A program made the position numbers and the translations under genes. The notes under the pieces were generated by a model. The model saw nothing but the letters and a program-made list of their open reading frames with translations, did not search any database and was not told the origin of the DNA. A stretch of 5,600 bases of DNA. Origin: Spirochaetaceae bacterium UBA6089. GTDB lineage: Bacteria > Spirochaetota > Spirochaetia > Treponematales > Rectinemataceae. The DNA is taken from assembly GCA_002435985.1 (NCBI GenBank), contig DIXD01000008.1, positions 1 to 5,600 on the forward strand. The letters run 5' to 3'. Shown piece after piece: positions 5,178 through 5,600 of this stretch (its first letter is position 1; each line of letters opens with the position of its first letter).

Positions 5178-5600
5178 GCGATCCATTTGCAGCCGTCTAC
5201 GAAGAGATAATCCACGAGCACTACAAGCGGCCCAAATACCGTCGGATTCTGGATAGCCTGCCCTATGTCGAAAATCCATCGTGCGGCGACCGACTGCGCG
5301 TCTCCATAACGCTGGGCTCCGACGGACGGATCGCGGAGGCAGCCTTCGACGGCTCGGGCTGTTCGATCTCGATGAGCTCGGCGGACATCCTCGCCGAGAA
5401 TATTATCGGCAAGACGCCCGACGAGGCGCGTCAGTACATCGAGACTTTTTTGGCCGTGCTCCGGGGTGAGCTCGATGTCGACAAACTCGATGCCTTCGGC
5501 GATGCGGTAGCCTTTAAGGGCGTGGCACGCCTACCGGTGCGCGTCAAGTGCGCGGCGCTCGCGTGGCGGGCTGCGCTTACCCGGCTCGATGCCCTTGAGA
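5174..5600 (+). CDS. sufU: SufU, zinc-dependent sulfur transferase (3' end beyond window)
   Basis: 142 codons are visible, open to the right edge. SufU proteins are about 140-155 aa, so only a few residues are likely missing. SufU accepts the persulfide from SufS by ligand exchange at its zinc site and delivers sulfur to SufB. The four expected site residues are present: Cys37 and Asp39 in NPSCGD, Cys63 in GSGCSISMSS, and Cys126 in VRVKCAALAW. The insert between the second and last cysteines, including FKGVARLPVRVKC at 114-126, separates SufU from IscU and its relatives, as does the lack of the IscU LPPVK motif. The N-terminus YEEIIHEHYKRPKYR is typical of the family. The start overlaps the sufS stop (ATGA) with GGGGAGG at 5163-5169, 4 nt before the ATG. 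Presence of SufU explains the absence of sufE from the visible operon. Confidence 0.96.
   Translation, partial: MSDPFAAVYEEIIHEHYKRPKYRRILDSLPYVENPSCGDRLRVSITLGSDGRIAEAAFDGSGCSISMSSADILAENIIGKTPDEARQYIETFLAVLRGELDVDKLDAFGDAVAFKGVARLPVRVKCAALAWRAALTRLDALE

Noticed and set aside
1..5600. CRISPR arrays, insertion sequences, tRNA or rRNA genes, attachment sites
   Set aside because: No repeat-spacer pattern, transposase, tRNA-like cloverleaf or rRNA segment was seen. The window is almost fully used by housekeeping genes.

Overview
This window holds most of a bacterial SUF iron-sulfur cluster assembly operon, read left to right on the + strand. A divergently transcribed flavodoxin-like oxidoreductase gene lies at the left edge and is cut by it. 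The DNA is fairly GC-rich in the genes and sharply A+T-rich in the single divergent intergenic region. Gene order is sufT-like, sufC, sufB, sufD, sufS, sufU, with sufU running off the right edge. The use of SufU rather than SufE/SufA, the medium-length SufB (475 aa) and the sufC-B-D-S-U order are unlike the Escherichia coli sufABCDSE operon. They resemble the SUF operons of Gram-positive and several other deep-branching bacterial groups. I cannot name the phylum from the sequence alone.

Layout: 1-305 (minus) is the N-terminal part of a Flavodoxin_2-type NAD(P)H:quinone/FMN oxidoreductase. 306-393 is the shared upstream region, with two perfect TATAAT boxes facing the suf operon and an inverted pair of a 12-bp motif around them. 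394-708 is a DUF59/MIP18-family protein (SufT-like). 709-765 is a short gap carrying the sufC ribosome binding site. 766-1545 is sufC, 1535-2962 sufB, 2959-3939 sufD, 3936-5177 sufS and 5174-5600 sufU (3' end missing by a few codons at most, judged from the family length). From sufC onward every junction overlaps (11 nt, then three 4-nt ATGA overlaps), so the five genes are almost certainly one translationally coupled transcript.

How they work together: SufS takes sulfur from cysteine as a persulfide. SufU, a zinc protein, accepts that persulfide and passes it to the SufB-SufC-SufD scaffold. SufC is the ATPase of that scaffold, and SufB/SufD are the paired beta-helix proteins on which the cluster forms. 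The DUF59 protein probably helps cluster maturation or transfer. All key catalytic residues I could check are present: the SufC Walker A/B, signature and H-loop; SufS Lys234 and Cys372; SufU Cys37/Asp39/Cys63/Cys126; SufB Cys385 and Glu414; SufD His260.

The genes are canonical, and I do not see a new biological system here. The points most worth a second look are the divergent control region with an apparently leaderless sufT start, an unusually short SufD, and a perfect 12-bp tandem duplication inside sufD.
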